64,000 nucleotides of DNA, from NCBI RefSeq assembly GCF_023115355.1, contig NZ_CP096019.1, positions 558,001 to 622,000 of the forward strand, given 5' to 3'. Below are positions 34,280-43,276 of this stretch, piece by piece. The notes under the pieces are model-generated. The model ran no database searches. It was not told where the DNA came from and saw only the letters and a list, made by a program, of their open reading frames with translations. This DNA is from Halocatena salina (GTDB taxonomy: Archaea; Halobacteriota; Halobacteria; Halobacteriales; Haloarculaceae). How positions within the stretch are numbered: position 1 is the stretch's first letter; every line of letters begins with the position of its first letter. The translations under genes were made by a program, and so were the position numbers.

Positions 34280-35901
34280 GTGATCATCGGATGGAGGCAT
34301 TGTTGATCGGGATCGATGCCGGTTGTTTACCGGTGTTTGAGCGTCTGATGGAAGACGATCTCATACCGAACATTCGATCGATCTGTGAACAAGGCGCTAC
34401 CGGACCGCTCACCTCACAGATTCCACCGTGGACGCCTAGCGCGTGGCCGTCGATGTACACCGGCGTGAATCCGGGTAAACACGGAACGTTCGGTTTCGTC
34501 GATTACGATGGGTACGACTGGCACGTCGTGAGTTCTGATCACGTCCGCGAGCATGCGGTATGGACGCTGTTAGAAGAACACGATATGTCGAGCGTCGTGG
34601 TAAACGTCCCAGTCACCCATCCGCCAGATGAGATCGATGGGGCGATCATTCCCGGATTCATCGGCCCGGAGCACCCGGAATCACACCCCGAGGGGATTCT
34701 CGAAGATGTCCAAGAGGAACTCGGGGAGTATCGAGTGTATCCGATCTACGAACGCGATGATGAAACGTGGACGGACGCAGAAAAGATGGACGAATACACG
34801 ACGTTGGTTCGGATGCGCGGTGAAGCGTTCCGGTATCTTCACGGGCGGTTCGAGCCGGAGTTCGGCTTCGTCGAATTCCAAAAACCGGACACCGTGTTTC
34901 ACGAGTTCCGCGGTGATTGGGAAAAGGTGAAAGCTGTCTATAAGGAGACCGATCGTCAGATCGGAAAGCTCCTAGAAGAGTGTGATGCGAAACGCGTCTT
35001 TATCGCGAGTGACCACGGAATGGGTCCCTACGACAAACAGGAGTTTCGTATGAACGAGTTCCTCAAAGACGAGGGATTCGTCGTAACGACTCAGGGCGGT
35101 AAAGGGATGCCCTCGTGGAACCCGATCCGGAACCAGCTTCGGGAGGGCGAAAACGAAGAGACGTGGGAACCCGGTCTCTTCGAACGGCTCGCAGCAAAAG
35201 TCGCACAGCACGGCGTCACCGCCTCGCGCGTCGGCGACGGTCTCCGAAAGATCGGTCTCAATCACATCGTAAAGCAGTACGTACCCGACAACGTCGCGCG
35301 GACGGCTAGCGAGCAGGTTAACTTTCCGGAATCGACAGCGTACATGCGTGCACGTATCGAATTGGGGGTGCGGATCAACCTCGAAGGACGCGAACCGGAC
35401 GGGGTCGTAGCTCAAAGCGAGTACGAATCGGTTCGATCCGATCTCATCAATCGATTAAAAGCCGTGGAGACCCCCGAAGGTGAACCGATGTTCGAGACTG
35501 TCGCCCCCCGGGAGGAGTATTATGAGGGATCGTACACCGAAAACGCCGTCGACATCGTGACCATCCCCAACGACTTCGAGTACTTCCTCTCAGCACAGTT
35601 GCTCGGCGATCAGTTCGGGCCACCAACCGAACCGTGGAATCATAAGCGAGACGGGGTGTTCGCGGCAATGGGTGAGGGTATCAACGACTCCGCATCGATT
35701 GAGGACGCGCATTTGTACGATGTCGCTCCGACGATCATGGCTGCGCTTGGCGTTCCTCGCAGCGACCGCATGGATGGACGCGTTCTTCCAGTCGTCGAGG
35801 ACACTGGCACGGCCGAATACCCCGAATACGGTGACGATGTTGAGGACAACGTTACCGACGAAGCTGTCGAAAGCAGGCTGGCCGATCTTGGTTATCTCTG
35901 A
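34276..35901 (+). CDS. Alkaline-phosphatase superfamily phosphodiesterase/nucleotide pyrophosphatase
   Basis: 541 residues, no signal peptide. Metal-site motifs LLIGIDAGCLPVFERL (first Asp), QIPPWTPSAWPSMYTGVNPG (nucleophile region), and RVFIASDHGMGPYDKQEFRM (second metal site DHG). The family hydrolyses phosphodiesters or transfers phospho-groups. Such genes recur in archaeal surface-glycan clusters, where the enzyme may process lipid- or sugar-phosphates. The substrate is unknown. Confidence 0.88.
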   Translation: MSDHRMEALLIGIDAGCLPVFERLMEDDLIPNIRSICEQGATGPLTSQIPPWTPSAWPSMYTGVNPGKHGTFGFVDYDGYDWHVVSSDHVREHAVWTLLEEHDMSSVVVNVPVTHPPDEIDGAIIPGFIGPEHPESHPEGILEDVQEELGEYRVYPIYERDDETWTDAEKMDEYTTLVRMRGEAFRYLHGRFEPEFGFVEFQKPDTVFHEFRGDWEKVKAVYKETDRQIGKLLEECDAKRVFIASDHGMGPYDKQEFRMNEFLKDEGFVVTTQGGKGMPSWNPIRNQLREGENEETWEPGLFERLAAKVAQHGVTASRVGDGLRKIGLNHIVKQYVPDNVARTASEQVNFPESTAYMRARIELGVRINLEGREPDGVVAQSEYESVRSDLINRLKAVETPEGEPMFETVAPREEYYEGSYTENAVDIVTIPNDFEYFLSAQLLGDQFGPPTEPWNHKRDGVFAAMGEGINDSASIEDAHLYDVAPTIMAALGVPRSDRMDGRVLPVVEDTGTAEYPEYGDDVEDNVTDEAVESRLADLGYL

Positions 35902-36104
35902 GAACGCGACAACGTGTCCGTTTGCGCCTCTTACGTCGAACAAAGCACCCGGGGCGCTATATTCACGGTTGATGATTCACACAGATAGTCACATTTAATA
36001 TTACGATTCCGGGACGATTTCAATCAGACGGGACGACTCTTCAAACGAGGGATAATCCCACGATTCTCCAGCGCGAACGAACGGTATAGTTGATTCCCCC
36101 GACC

Positions 36105-36681
36105 AGCCGACCGATGGCGACATTTCTTCAGAATCGCCCGAAAGTCCGATTCACACCGCCGGTACGGATCACACTACACCCGTCGGTAGCAACGAGGCAG
36201 AGACGATCGCGTTCTACCGGGACGTGCTCGGAATGTCGCTCGTGCTCCGACAGCTGAACCTCGATGCCCCGACGTGACTCACCCGTTTTTCGACACAGGG
36301 GATGGACGTATGCTTTCGTTTTTCGTAAATCCCACGACGGGCCACGACGTCCCTCTGTCGGTGCCGTCCATCATCTGGTGTTCCGTCTCGACCCGAAGCG
36401 GTTTCTCGACGTACGACAGGCGCTCAGGGAGGGGGCCACCGGGTCAACGAGTCGATCGTGGAGCGTTTCACTCGCTGCACACCCGCGATCACAACGGTCT
36501 CACGATCGAACTGACTGCCGAACAGTATCAAATACCGGATGAAAGACGAGGTGAAGTGCTTGCGATCGTCCATCAAATTTGCACGGAAGCAGGAGCTCAT
36601 CACGTCGAAACGGAACATATAGAGTCCGCACTCACCGAGCTAGGAATCTCGATCGAACGGTACGACCTCCCCGATATGTAG
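36105..36681 (+). pseudogene. Broken VOC/glyoxalase-family dioxygenase-like gene
   Basis: Homology runs through changing frames: GTDHTTPVGSNEAETIAFYR (36130s-36210s), then after a stop THPFFDTGDGRMLSFFVN, then in another frame VGAVHHLVFRLDPKRFLDV, then back to DRGAFHSLHTRDHNGLTIEL to the stop at 36681. A normal haloarchaeal VOC protein has these blocks in one frame. At least three frame changes and small deletions are needed, so the gene is not functional as read. The exact start is unclear. Confidence 0.75.
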
Positions 36682-36731
36682 AGCCGAACGTAATATGAAA
36701 TAATTGATGGTGTCGGAAGACCTGACAGCGT

Positions 36732-37085
36732 TCAGGGGATAGAAGGTCGGTGACGAACCGGCGTCCACATCTCCCGACTGTTCTTTCTGGGTGGCAGCGA
36801 AACATCAAGGCGCTGGATGAAATCCACGATCACCATCCATTCATGACAGTGTGCACACAAGGAGGATCGATCCGGATACTGTTCGATCTCCGAGGGGGGA
36901 CGGCAGTTTGTTTCTTTGACGAGTTCGTTGCAGCTGGGGCAGTACAGGAGTCGGGAACCGCCCCGTTGTACGATGGCCCACCGAACAGCGGGGATCGAAC
37001 ACTCGATCGGCTTGCCCTCCCGTGGCGTGATCCGAAGCCGTACCTCCAGTGGTTCGTTCTTGCTGGTTATCTCGTCGTGCGTCAT
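36732..37085 (-). CDS. Small zinc-ribbon-like protein
   Basis: 117 residues (MTHDEITSKNEPLEVRLRIT). CPSC and CAHC, about 30 residues apart (LLYCPSCNEL and SLCAHCHEW), suggest a zinc site. The role is unknown. A 150-residue frame on the opposite strand was judged to be the shadow. Confidence 0.65.
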   Translation of the reverse strand: MTHDEITSKNEPLEVRLRITPREGKPIECSIPAVRWAIVQRGGSRLLYCPSCNELVKETNCRPPSEIEQYPDRSSLCAHCHEWMVIVDFIQRLDVSLPPRKNSREMWTPVRHRPSIP

Positions 37086-37337
37086 GGGTTGTTCCTACGT
37101 TGTAATCGAACCATCAGCGATCACAATGTCTACACTCATGGTCGACGTGGCGACAGTCCCGACTGCGACGGGGACACATTCGTTACGGTTATTAATAGAT
37201 AAATATTCCGGTAGAACGTAGGGGGGACTCACTCCTCTCGGCTCAGCCACCGAATCGGTCCGGACGTCGGATGACGATCTTCCGGAGATTATATCCGGTA
37301 CATGTGGTTTTGGTATCCGGGCTGTTCGAAGAGGTAG

Positions 37338-37769
37338 ATGATGGTAACGCGGCGAAGCGTTCTGATGCGGATGGGTATGCTTGGAACTACAGTAACTGGA
37401 GCGGGCTGTCTCGGTATGTCGGATGGGAGTGAGACCCCGACTGAGACCGACACGAACGAAGTGATCGCTGGGCCGAACGGTAACCCCGTCTTCGATCCCG
37501 AATCGATCGAAATCTCGGTCGGCGAAACAGTCACGTGGCGGTTCGAAAGCGACGGCCACAACGTGAGCGCACGGCCGGAAGACGACCCGAAGGTGAAGAT
37601 TCCTGACGGCGCAACGCCGTTTGCGAGCTTCGAGGGAGACAACACGTACGAACTCATACCCAAAGGGGAAACGTACAGCCACACGTTCGAGACCGCTGGA
37701 ACGTACACGTACGTCTGTGTGCCACACATTGCGGTTGGGATGATCGGAGATGTAATCGTTTCTCAATAA
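37338..37769 (+). CDS. Halocyanin-like blue copper lipoprotein
   Basis: 143 residues. N-terminal signal VTRRSVLMRMGMLGTTVTGA with lipobox GAGC (Cys 24), so it is anchored on the outer face of the membrane. The plastocyanin fold carries ligands His 74, Cys 127, His 130 and Met 135 (GHNV and YVCVPHIAVGM). A one-electron carrier. It sits 56 nt before a sulfite-oxidase-type enzyme on the same strand and is a likely electron acceptor for it. Confidence 0.93.
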   Translation: MMVTRRSVLMRMGMLGTTVTGAGCLGMSDGSETPTETDTNEVIAGPNGNPVFDPESIEISVGETVTWRFESDGHNVSARPEDDPKVKIPDGATPFASFEGDNTYELIPKGETYSHTFETAGTYTYVCVPHIAVGMIGDVIVSQ

Positions 37770-37824
37770 TATCCAACCGATATGAAGATAGAAATACGTC
37801 GGTGGGTAACAGAGTACCACGACG

Positions 37825-39276
37825 ATGCCCCCCACGCGCGGATCGACATCGGACGAGGAGTCGACGGACACCGAAAACGAAACACCTGCTCCCTACGAGC
37901 GATATCTGAATCGGCGACAGTATCTTGCTGTGGGGTTGACTGCCGGTGTGAGCGCTTTCGCTGGATGTAGTCAACTGACAGGGACAGGGGATGAGCGGAC
38001 ACCGACGGCGACGCGAACGGAACCCGGTGTGGAAGAGCGGCCCGGCTATCACACGTACAGCACGTCCGAACTGGAGGAGAAATATCCGGCGTTGCGGATC
38101 TTCTCGAACCAGCCGCCGAACGCCGAGACCGAGAGCCGGGATCAGTACACTGAGTTCACGACGAGCGTCGATGCGACGTACATCCGAAGCCACTACGATT
38201 CCCCAAAGCTCACCGAAGCCGACCACACTATCTCGTTGGAGGGATTAATCGAGGAATCGACAGAACTCTCGATGGACGCGCTCAAATCAGAGTTTTCGAC
38301 CGTCGAGGTGGCGCACACGATGCAGTGTGCGGGCAACGGACGGAGCTATCTCGATCCGAACGTCGCCGGGACGCAATGGACGTTCGGCGCGATGGGCACC
38401 GCGATCTATGCGGGCACGCCGGTCGGGGAAGTGCTCGAACAGCACGGTGCACAGACGGACGACGAGCTGTATTTGGCCGTGATGGGTGCCGACGCGCCCG
38501 AGGGAAAAAAGGTGTTCGCGCGTTCGATCCCGATGTCGAAGATCAAAAAGGACTGTATCCTCGCCTATGAACGCGACGGTGAGCCACTCACCGCCGAACA
38601 CGGCTTTCCGGTCCGGCTCGTCGTTCCGGGATGGTATGGCTGTAACAGTGTCAAGTGGGTCGATCGGATGCGCGTCATGGAGACGATGCTCCACGACGAG
38701 GACGACACCATGGACAACCCAGAGCGATACACCCACTGGCAACAGTCCTCGTACCGGATCCTTCCCGAACAGGACAACGAACCGCGCCAGCACACGAGCA
38801 TCGATACGCTCGACACGGAGGCACAGATGGCTGCCGACGAGATCGAACAGCCCTACATGTATGATATGCTAGTGAAATCACTCATCACGTCGCCAGTAGA
38901 GGAGACGACCGTCTCGCCCGACGACGGCACCGTAACGGTGCGCGGAGTGGCGTGGGCCGGTGACAACGAGCTACAAGGGGTCGAGATTTCGACTGACGGC
39001 GGCGAGGAGTTCGCCGACGCCGAGTTCACCGGTCCCGAACACGGCCCGACTGCGTGGCGGCTGTTCCGGTTCGAGTGGGAGGCGACGCCGGGTGAGCATA
39101 CGCTCGTTTCGCGGGCAACCGACGACGAGGGACGGACACAACCAGCAACCGTCTCGGACCTTGAGGAAGGGCTCAGAGGGATAGAAGACGACAAATACCC
39201 GTGGAACCAGAAAGGGTACGGTGTCAATGCGTACATGCCCGAAGCGATCACTGTGACGGTCTCTGAAGGGAGCTGA
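37825..39276 (+). CDS. Sulfite-oxidase-type molybdopterin oxidoreductase, Tat lipoprotein
   Basis: 483 residues. A polar N-terminus precedes the twin-arginine signal LNRRQYLAVGLTAGVSAFAG with lipobox Cys 48. The molybdenum ligand is Cys 168 in HTMQCAGNGR. VRLVVPGWYGCNSVKWVDRM follows, and the C-terminal Mo-co dimerisation domain has VRGVAWAGDNELQGVEISTD and HTLVSRATDDEGRTQP. It oxidises sulfite or a related substrate, or reduces S-oxides; which one is not decided by sequence. The halocyanin upstream is the likely redox partner. Confidence 0.92.
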   Translation: MPPTRGSTSDEESTDTENETPAPYERYLNRRQYLAVGLTAGVSAFAGCSQLTGTGDERTPTATRTEPGVEERPGYHTYSTSELEEKYPALRIFSNQPPNAETESRDQYTEFTTSVDATYIRSHYDSPKLTEADHTISLEGLIEESTELSMDALKSEFSTVEVAHTMQCAGNGRSYLDPNVAGTQWTFGAMGTAIYAGTPVGEVLEQHGAQTDDELYLAVMGADAPEGKKVFARSIPMSKIKKDCILAYERDGEPLTAEHGFPVRLVVPGWYGCNSVKWVDRMRVMETMLHDEDDTMDNPERYTHWQQSSYRILPEQDNEPRQHTSIDTLDTEAQMAADEIEQPYMYDMLVKSLITSPVEETTVSPDDGTVTVRGVAWAGDNELQGVEISTDGGEEFADAEFTGPEHGPTAWRLFRFEWEATPGEHTLVSRATDDEGRTQPATVSDLEEGLRGIEDDKYPWNQKGYGVNAYMPEAITVTVSEGS

Positions 39277-39360
39277 GATCACCGTCGGCGTCGCTGGCCG
39301 TTCGTCGCGATGTTCGGGAGGGGCCATCGGAACTATGAGCACTCGATGAGAGATCGGACC

Positions 39361-40176
39361 ATGGCGTACGATACCATCGATATGGACCACGCTGCTGGCG
39401 ATCGAATCGCAATCGTACGACTCGACGCTCCCAGCCGGAACAATGTGCTGGATATGCAGATGATACAGGAATTCACCCTGGCCGTCACCGAAGCTGACCG
39501 CGACGATGACGTCGAGGGGATTGTCGTGAGCGCGACCGGAGAGATGTTCTGCGCGGGGGCGGATCTGAACTATCTCAAAGAGCTGTCGTTCGAGGAGGGA
39601 ACCCGCTTTATGACGGCGTATTTCGAAGCGCTAGATCTGCTCCGAGACACGGGCAAGCCGGCCGTCGCCGGTGTACAGGGAATCTGTGCCGCTGGCGGTA
39701 ACGAACTCGTGTCTGCGTGTGATTTGGTCGTCGCCGACGAAACCGCACGGTTCACCCAACCGGAAGCTGGCGTCGGTGCCACGGCGGCGGGCGGTGGCGT
39801 CCAACTACTCCCGCTCATCGTGGGCGAAAAACGCGCCAAGGATCTGTTGTTGACCGGGCGTATGATCGAAGCCGAAGAAGCTCGTGCGATGGGGCTGATC
39901 AATCGCGTGGTTCCCGAGAACGACGCCGAAACCCGCGCCGTCGATCTCACGGAAACGATCGTCGATCACACGAGTCCACAGGCGTACCGAACAATCAAGG
40001 CGATCATGAAACCATGGACGAATTTCGGTCTTCTCGGACAAGAGATGGCTCGTGATCTCACCGCACGCGTCTGGGATTCCGAGGAGTTCCGGGAACGAGC
40101 TGCGGCGTTTCTCGCCGATGAGGAACTCGATCCTCGTGGCTTCGACGGTGTTCGGCCCCCCCGATCGGAGGAATAA
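39361..40176 (+). CDS. Enoyl-CoA hydratase/isomerase family protein
   Basis: 271 residues from the ATG at 39361 (MAYDTIDMDHAAGDRIAIVR); ATGs at 39310 and 39346 are possible but less like the family. Crotonase-fold features: oxyanion loop GEMFCAGADLNYLKEL, GVQGICAAGGNELVSACDLV, RFTQPEAGVGATAAGGGVQL. Acts in fatty-acid or amino-acid CoA metabolism; the substrate is unknown. Monocistronic. Confidence 0.92.
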   Translation: MAYDTIDMDHAAGDRIAIVRLDAPSRNNVLDMQMIQEFTLAVTEADRDDDVEGIVVSATGEMFCAGADLNYLKELSFEEGTRFMTAYFEALDLLRDTGKPAVAGVQGICAAGGNELVSACDLVVADETARFTQPEAGVGATAAGGGVQLLPLIVGEKRAKDLLLTGRMIEAEEARAMGLINRVVPENDAETRAVDLTETIVDHTSPQAYRTIKAIMKPWTNFGLLGQEMARDLTARVWDSEEFRERAAAFLADEELDPRGFDGVRPPRSEE

Positions 40177-40197
40177 AGAGCACCGACGGTCGACCGA

Positions 40198-40929
40198 TCA
40201 CACCGGCACGCCGGCTGATTCGGTCTTGATGGTCGATTCAGTGATGCTCAACGTCAACAGGATCGTTTCCATGTTCCCCTCGACAGCGGCCGTATAGACG
40301 GAATCAGAGACCACGATGACAGCTACGTAGGCGATTTCGTTAGCAACGGTGAGGAGTATTTTTTGTTGGAGCACGGTGGCGTTCTGTTCCATCCGCAGAT
40401 CGATCATCATGGCGTCGTGTCCGTTAGAGAGAGTTTCGTCCTTCCGATCGAGTTCTTCGATGGTTCCACCGTCCTCTTCGATCGACTCTTTGTATCCTTC
40501 TATAAACACCGGAACGATGTCCGAAACCGTGAGCGACGATGGAACGTCCTCCATCACCTCCACGACCAAGGCACCCACGTTCGAACCGATCGTCACGGCG
40601 GTCGGATCCGTAGCGTCGACTACCCATCCCATCGGATACTCAATGGTGTATGCATAGCGGTCGTTGGTGTACGTCTCGCGGGTCGAAAAATCGGGGGCCG
40701 TCTCGCCCTCTGTGACCGTGCCAGTCGGCCACGTGTCTGCGGCCGAGGGAGGTGTCGCTGTGGCCGTCGGAACCGGGGTGTTGGAAGCCGTGGTACGCGC
40801 CGTTTCGGTGACCGTTGTCGTGGGAGAGCGGGTCGCCGTGTCGTTCCCGTCGATATCAAAATACGTGCCACATCCGGCGAGAGAGGAGAGTCCTGCCGTA
40901 AGTCCTACCAGGACGCGCCGTCTGTTCAT
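40198..40929 (-). CDS. Tat lipoprotein of unknown function, PsbP-like domain possible
   Basis: 243 residues. Signal MNRRRVLVGLTAGLSSLAGC (Tat lipobox, Cys 20) and a Thr-rich linker of about 60 residues. The domain starting RYAYTIEYPMGWVVDATDPT resembles the PsbP/DUF1795 type of small beta-alpha-beta lipoprotein domain. It is surface-anchored. No function is known. Confidence 0.75.
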   Translation of the reverse strand: MNRRRVLVGLTAGLSSLAGCGTYFDIDGNDTATRSPTTTVTETARTTASNTPVPTATATPPSAADTWPTGTVTEGETAPDFSTRETYTNDRYAYTIEYPMGWVVDATDPTAVTIGSNVGALVVEVMEDVPSSLTVSDIVPVFIEGYKESIEEDGGTIEELDRKDETLSNGHDAMMIDLRMEQNATVLQQKILLTVANEIAYVAVIVVSDSVYTAAVEGNMETILLTLSITESTIKTESAGVPV

Positions 40930-41089
40930 ATTTTCAACATGGCTGTTGACGTTATGACATTACCGATGTAGGATCGTATATCATTCAGGTCGCCGACCGA
41001 GACCATCGTCTCCCGTGTCCGGATGACTTTCGTCTACAGGCAACGACAACACGTAAGAGCCTCCATCGGTAACTTCCGGACATCCAACC

Positions 41090-41788
41090 ATGGCCACGGA
41101 CGTCAAGCCGACCAGAAAGAACCTCATGGCGATCGAGGACCGCATCGAACTGTCCGAACGCGGTCACGACACGCTCGAACAGAAACGCGATGGGCTCATC
41201 ATGGAGTTCATGGACATCCTCGATCAGGCCCAAGACGTGCGCTCGGATCTCAACACCGCCTACGACGACGCTCAGCGCAAAATCAACATGGCGCGGGCGA
41301 TGGACGGCGATATCGCGGTGCGTGGGGCTGCGGCGGCGTTGAAAGAGTATCCCGAGATCACCACCCAATCGAAGAACATCATGGGTGTGGTGGTGCCACA
41401 GATCGAGTCCTCGAAAGTCAAAAAATCGCTCGACGAACGCGGCTACGGCGTCGTCGGCACCAGCGCTCGGATCGACGAGGCCGCCGAAGCGTACGAGGAT
41501 CTCCTAGAACAGATCATTCTCGCCGCAGAAGTCGAAACCGCGATGAAAAAGATGCTCGAAGAGATCGAAACGACCAAGCGCCGGGTCAATGCCCTCGAAT
41601 TCAAGCTCCTTCCGGATCTGTACGAAAGCCAGGAGTACATCGAGCAGAAGCTCGAAGAACAGGAACGTGAGGAGATTTTCCGGCTGAAGAAGATCAAAAA
41701 CAAAAAGGAAGCGGAAGAAGCGGAGGCAGCTAACGACCAGTCTACCGACGACAGAGAGGAACACGAGACTGCTCCACCGACCGCCTGA
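41090..41788 (+). CDS. atpD: A-type ATP synthase subunit D
   Basis: Central stalk subunit of the archaeal ATP synthase. 232 residues, mostly long antiparallel coiled coil: [35 protein letters not shown], and the C-terminal helix [18 protein letters not shown]. The other subunit genes (A, B, C, E, F, H, I, K) are not in the window, so atpD is separated from them here. Confidence 0.96.
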   Translation: MATDVKPTRKNLMAIEDRIELSERGHDTLEQKRDGLIMEFMDILDQAQDVRSDLNTAYDDAQRKINMARAMDGDIAVRGAAAALKEYPEITTQSKNIMGVVVPQIESSKVKKSLDERGYGVVGTSARIDEAAEAYEDLLEQIILAAEVETAMKKMLEEIETTKRRVNALEFKLLPDLYESQEYIEQKLEEQEREEIFRLKKIKNKKEAEEAEAANDQSTDDREEHETAPPTA

Positions 41789-41857
41789 AATCCCCCTCGT
41801 GTTCGGCTGTCCACATCGAGTATAACGCTTTTTCAAAGCGGTCGTCCAACGCTGTGT

Positions 41858-42262
41858 ATGTCCTGTCCCGATTGCGATGCACCCCTCGTTTCGTTCGTTG
41901 TCCCATCCGAACTTCGTGAATACGCCCCAACCACGATGGAGACGCTCGCTATCTGCACTCGATGTCTCACCTTACATCCACCCACAGCGTCGTCCACAGC
42001 CACCGAAGAAGCGTCCGATTTCAGCCGCATCAGCAATGCGTTTCCGACGGGGGAGGCCGCGGTCCCGATGGCTCTCGCGCTCGGACTTTTGGAGTCGCTG
42101 GCACTCAATCGCTCGGAGATCGAACATCTGATCGAGCGGGTAGAACGAGCAGGAGCCGATCCGTTGTCGTTCCTCGGCGAACTCGATCGACAGGGAAGTG
42201 TCGATCCAGAGTGGGATATTGACCGCCGTCGCCACCAACTGGAGCAGTTCTTGGGGGGGTGA
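41858..42262 (+). CDS. DUF6276 family zinc-knuckle protein
   Basis: 134 residues. N-terminal knuckles CPDC (3-6) and CTRC form a probable zinc site, followed by a helical part with ALALGLLESLALNRSEIEHL. It matches the haloarchaeal DUF6276 pattern as I remember it. No function is known. It is 69 nt after atpD and 33 nt before the prepilin peptidase. Confidence 0.82.
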   Translation: MSCPDCDAPLVSFVVPSELREYAPTTMETLAICTRCLTLHPPTASSTATEEASDFSRISNAFPTGEAAVPMALALGLLESLALNRSEIEHLIERVERAGADPLSFLGELDRQGSVDPEWDIDRRRHQLEQFLGG

Positions 42263-42295
42263 ACTCTTATATTCGAAACCGGATCCACGGCCGGT

Positions 42296-43198
42296 GTGTT
42301 CGTGACACTGCCCGATCTGCTCCGGTTGCTCGTCGTTCCCTGTATCGCTTGGACGGGGTATCACGATATCCAGACCCGTCGGATTCCGAACTGGATCTGG
42401 CTGCCGCTCACCGTTGGTGGTGTCGTTGCCCTCCTCATTGACACGTCGGTCGTCGCTGGCCCCGTTCGAACCGCGTTCGTACTCCGGTGTGCCGTAAGTC
42501 TCGGCGTGGTTGCCCCGATCGGGTGGCTCTGCTCGCGGTTGGGGATCGTTGGCGGTGCGGATGCCAAAGCGATCGGAACGCTTGCGCTCGTGTTTCCCGT
42601 CTATCCCACCATCTATTTTCGATGGGGTGTCCTCCCGATCGAACGGGCGTCCCACGGCGTATTCGCGCTTACGATCCTCACGAACACCGTGCTCGTGGGG
42701 CTGGTGATTCCGATCGTTCTTGCCGTCTACAACGGTATCAACGGCCGGATCCGTCCCACAATGTTCGTGGGTCGTCCGTACCGTATCGCTGACGTATCGT
42801 CAATCTATGGACAACTACTCGAAGATGAAACCGGTCGTATCCTCACCGGCGGACTCGATCTCGATGCGCTTCGGATGTATCTTCGGTGGCGGGAAACGTC
42901 GCTCGCTGCCCTCCGTGCCGCCCCCGATACCTACCGCGATCCCGTGAACTGTTCGAGCGCGTCGGCCGGAGACCAGTGGGGAGCGACGGCGTTTCTCTCC
43001 GAGATCGAGGGAACTGCGTACGGAACTACGCCAGATCAGCTGCGTAGGGGGTTGGAGTGGCTCTGTACACCGACGGTCGAATCAGTGTGGATCACTCCCG
43101 GCATCCCGTTTCTCGCCGTCGTCTGTCTCGGGCTGATGATCGCGCTCACCCACGGAGACGTACTCAGCACGGTGTTAGGAGCGTTCGGACTGGTATGA
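42296..43198 (+). CDS. Prepilin/preflagellin peptidase family (A24), PibD-like
   Basis: 300 residues from a GTG at 42296 (GTG at 42302 is also possible); a TATA-like TTATATT lies about 27 nt upstream. Polytopic aspartic protease: catalytic Asp 24 in YHDIQTRRIPN and Asp 89 in GGADAK. The family cleaves type III signal peptides of archaellins and pilins at the inner membrane face. The C-terminal half has a large soluble part (about 170-270) before the last helix, as in other haloarchaeal members. Confidence 0.9.
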   Translation: MFVTLPDLLRLLVVPCIAWTGYHDIQTRRIPNWIWLPLTVGGVVALLIDTSVVAGPVRTAFVLRCAVSLGVVAPIGWLCSRLGIVGGADAKAIGTLALVFPVYPTIYFRWGVLPIERASHGVFALTILTNTVLVGLVIPIVLAVYNGINGRIRPTMFVGRPYRIADVSSIYGQLLEDETGRILTGGLDLDALRMYLRWRETSLAALRAAPDTYRDPVNCSSASAGDQWGATAFLSEIEGTAYGTTPDQLRRGLEWLCTPTVESVWITPGIPFLAVVCLGLMIALTHGDVLSTVLGAFGLV

Positions 43199-43276
43199 GA
43201 TGACCCTCATACATCTACATTCACTTTCACCCGACTGTGCGAAGGTACTTATCCGGAGATGCATAACCACGACTCG

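Noticed and set aside
36750-37202. 150-residue plus-strand frame
   Set aside because: Opposite to the zinc-ribbon-like gene at 36732-37085, whose CxxC pair is a better coding signal.
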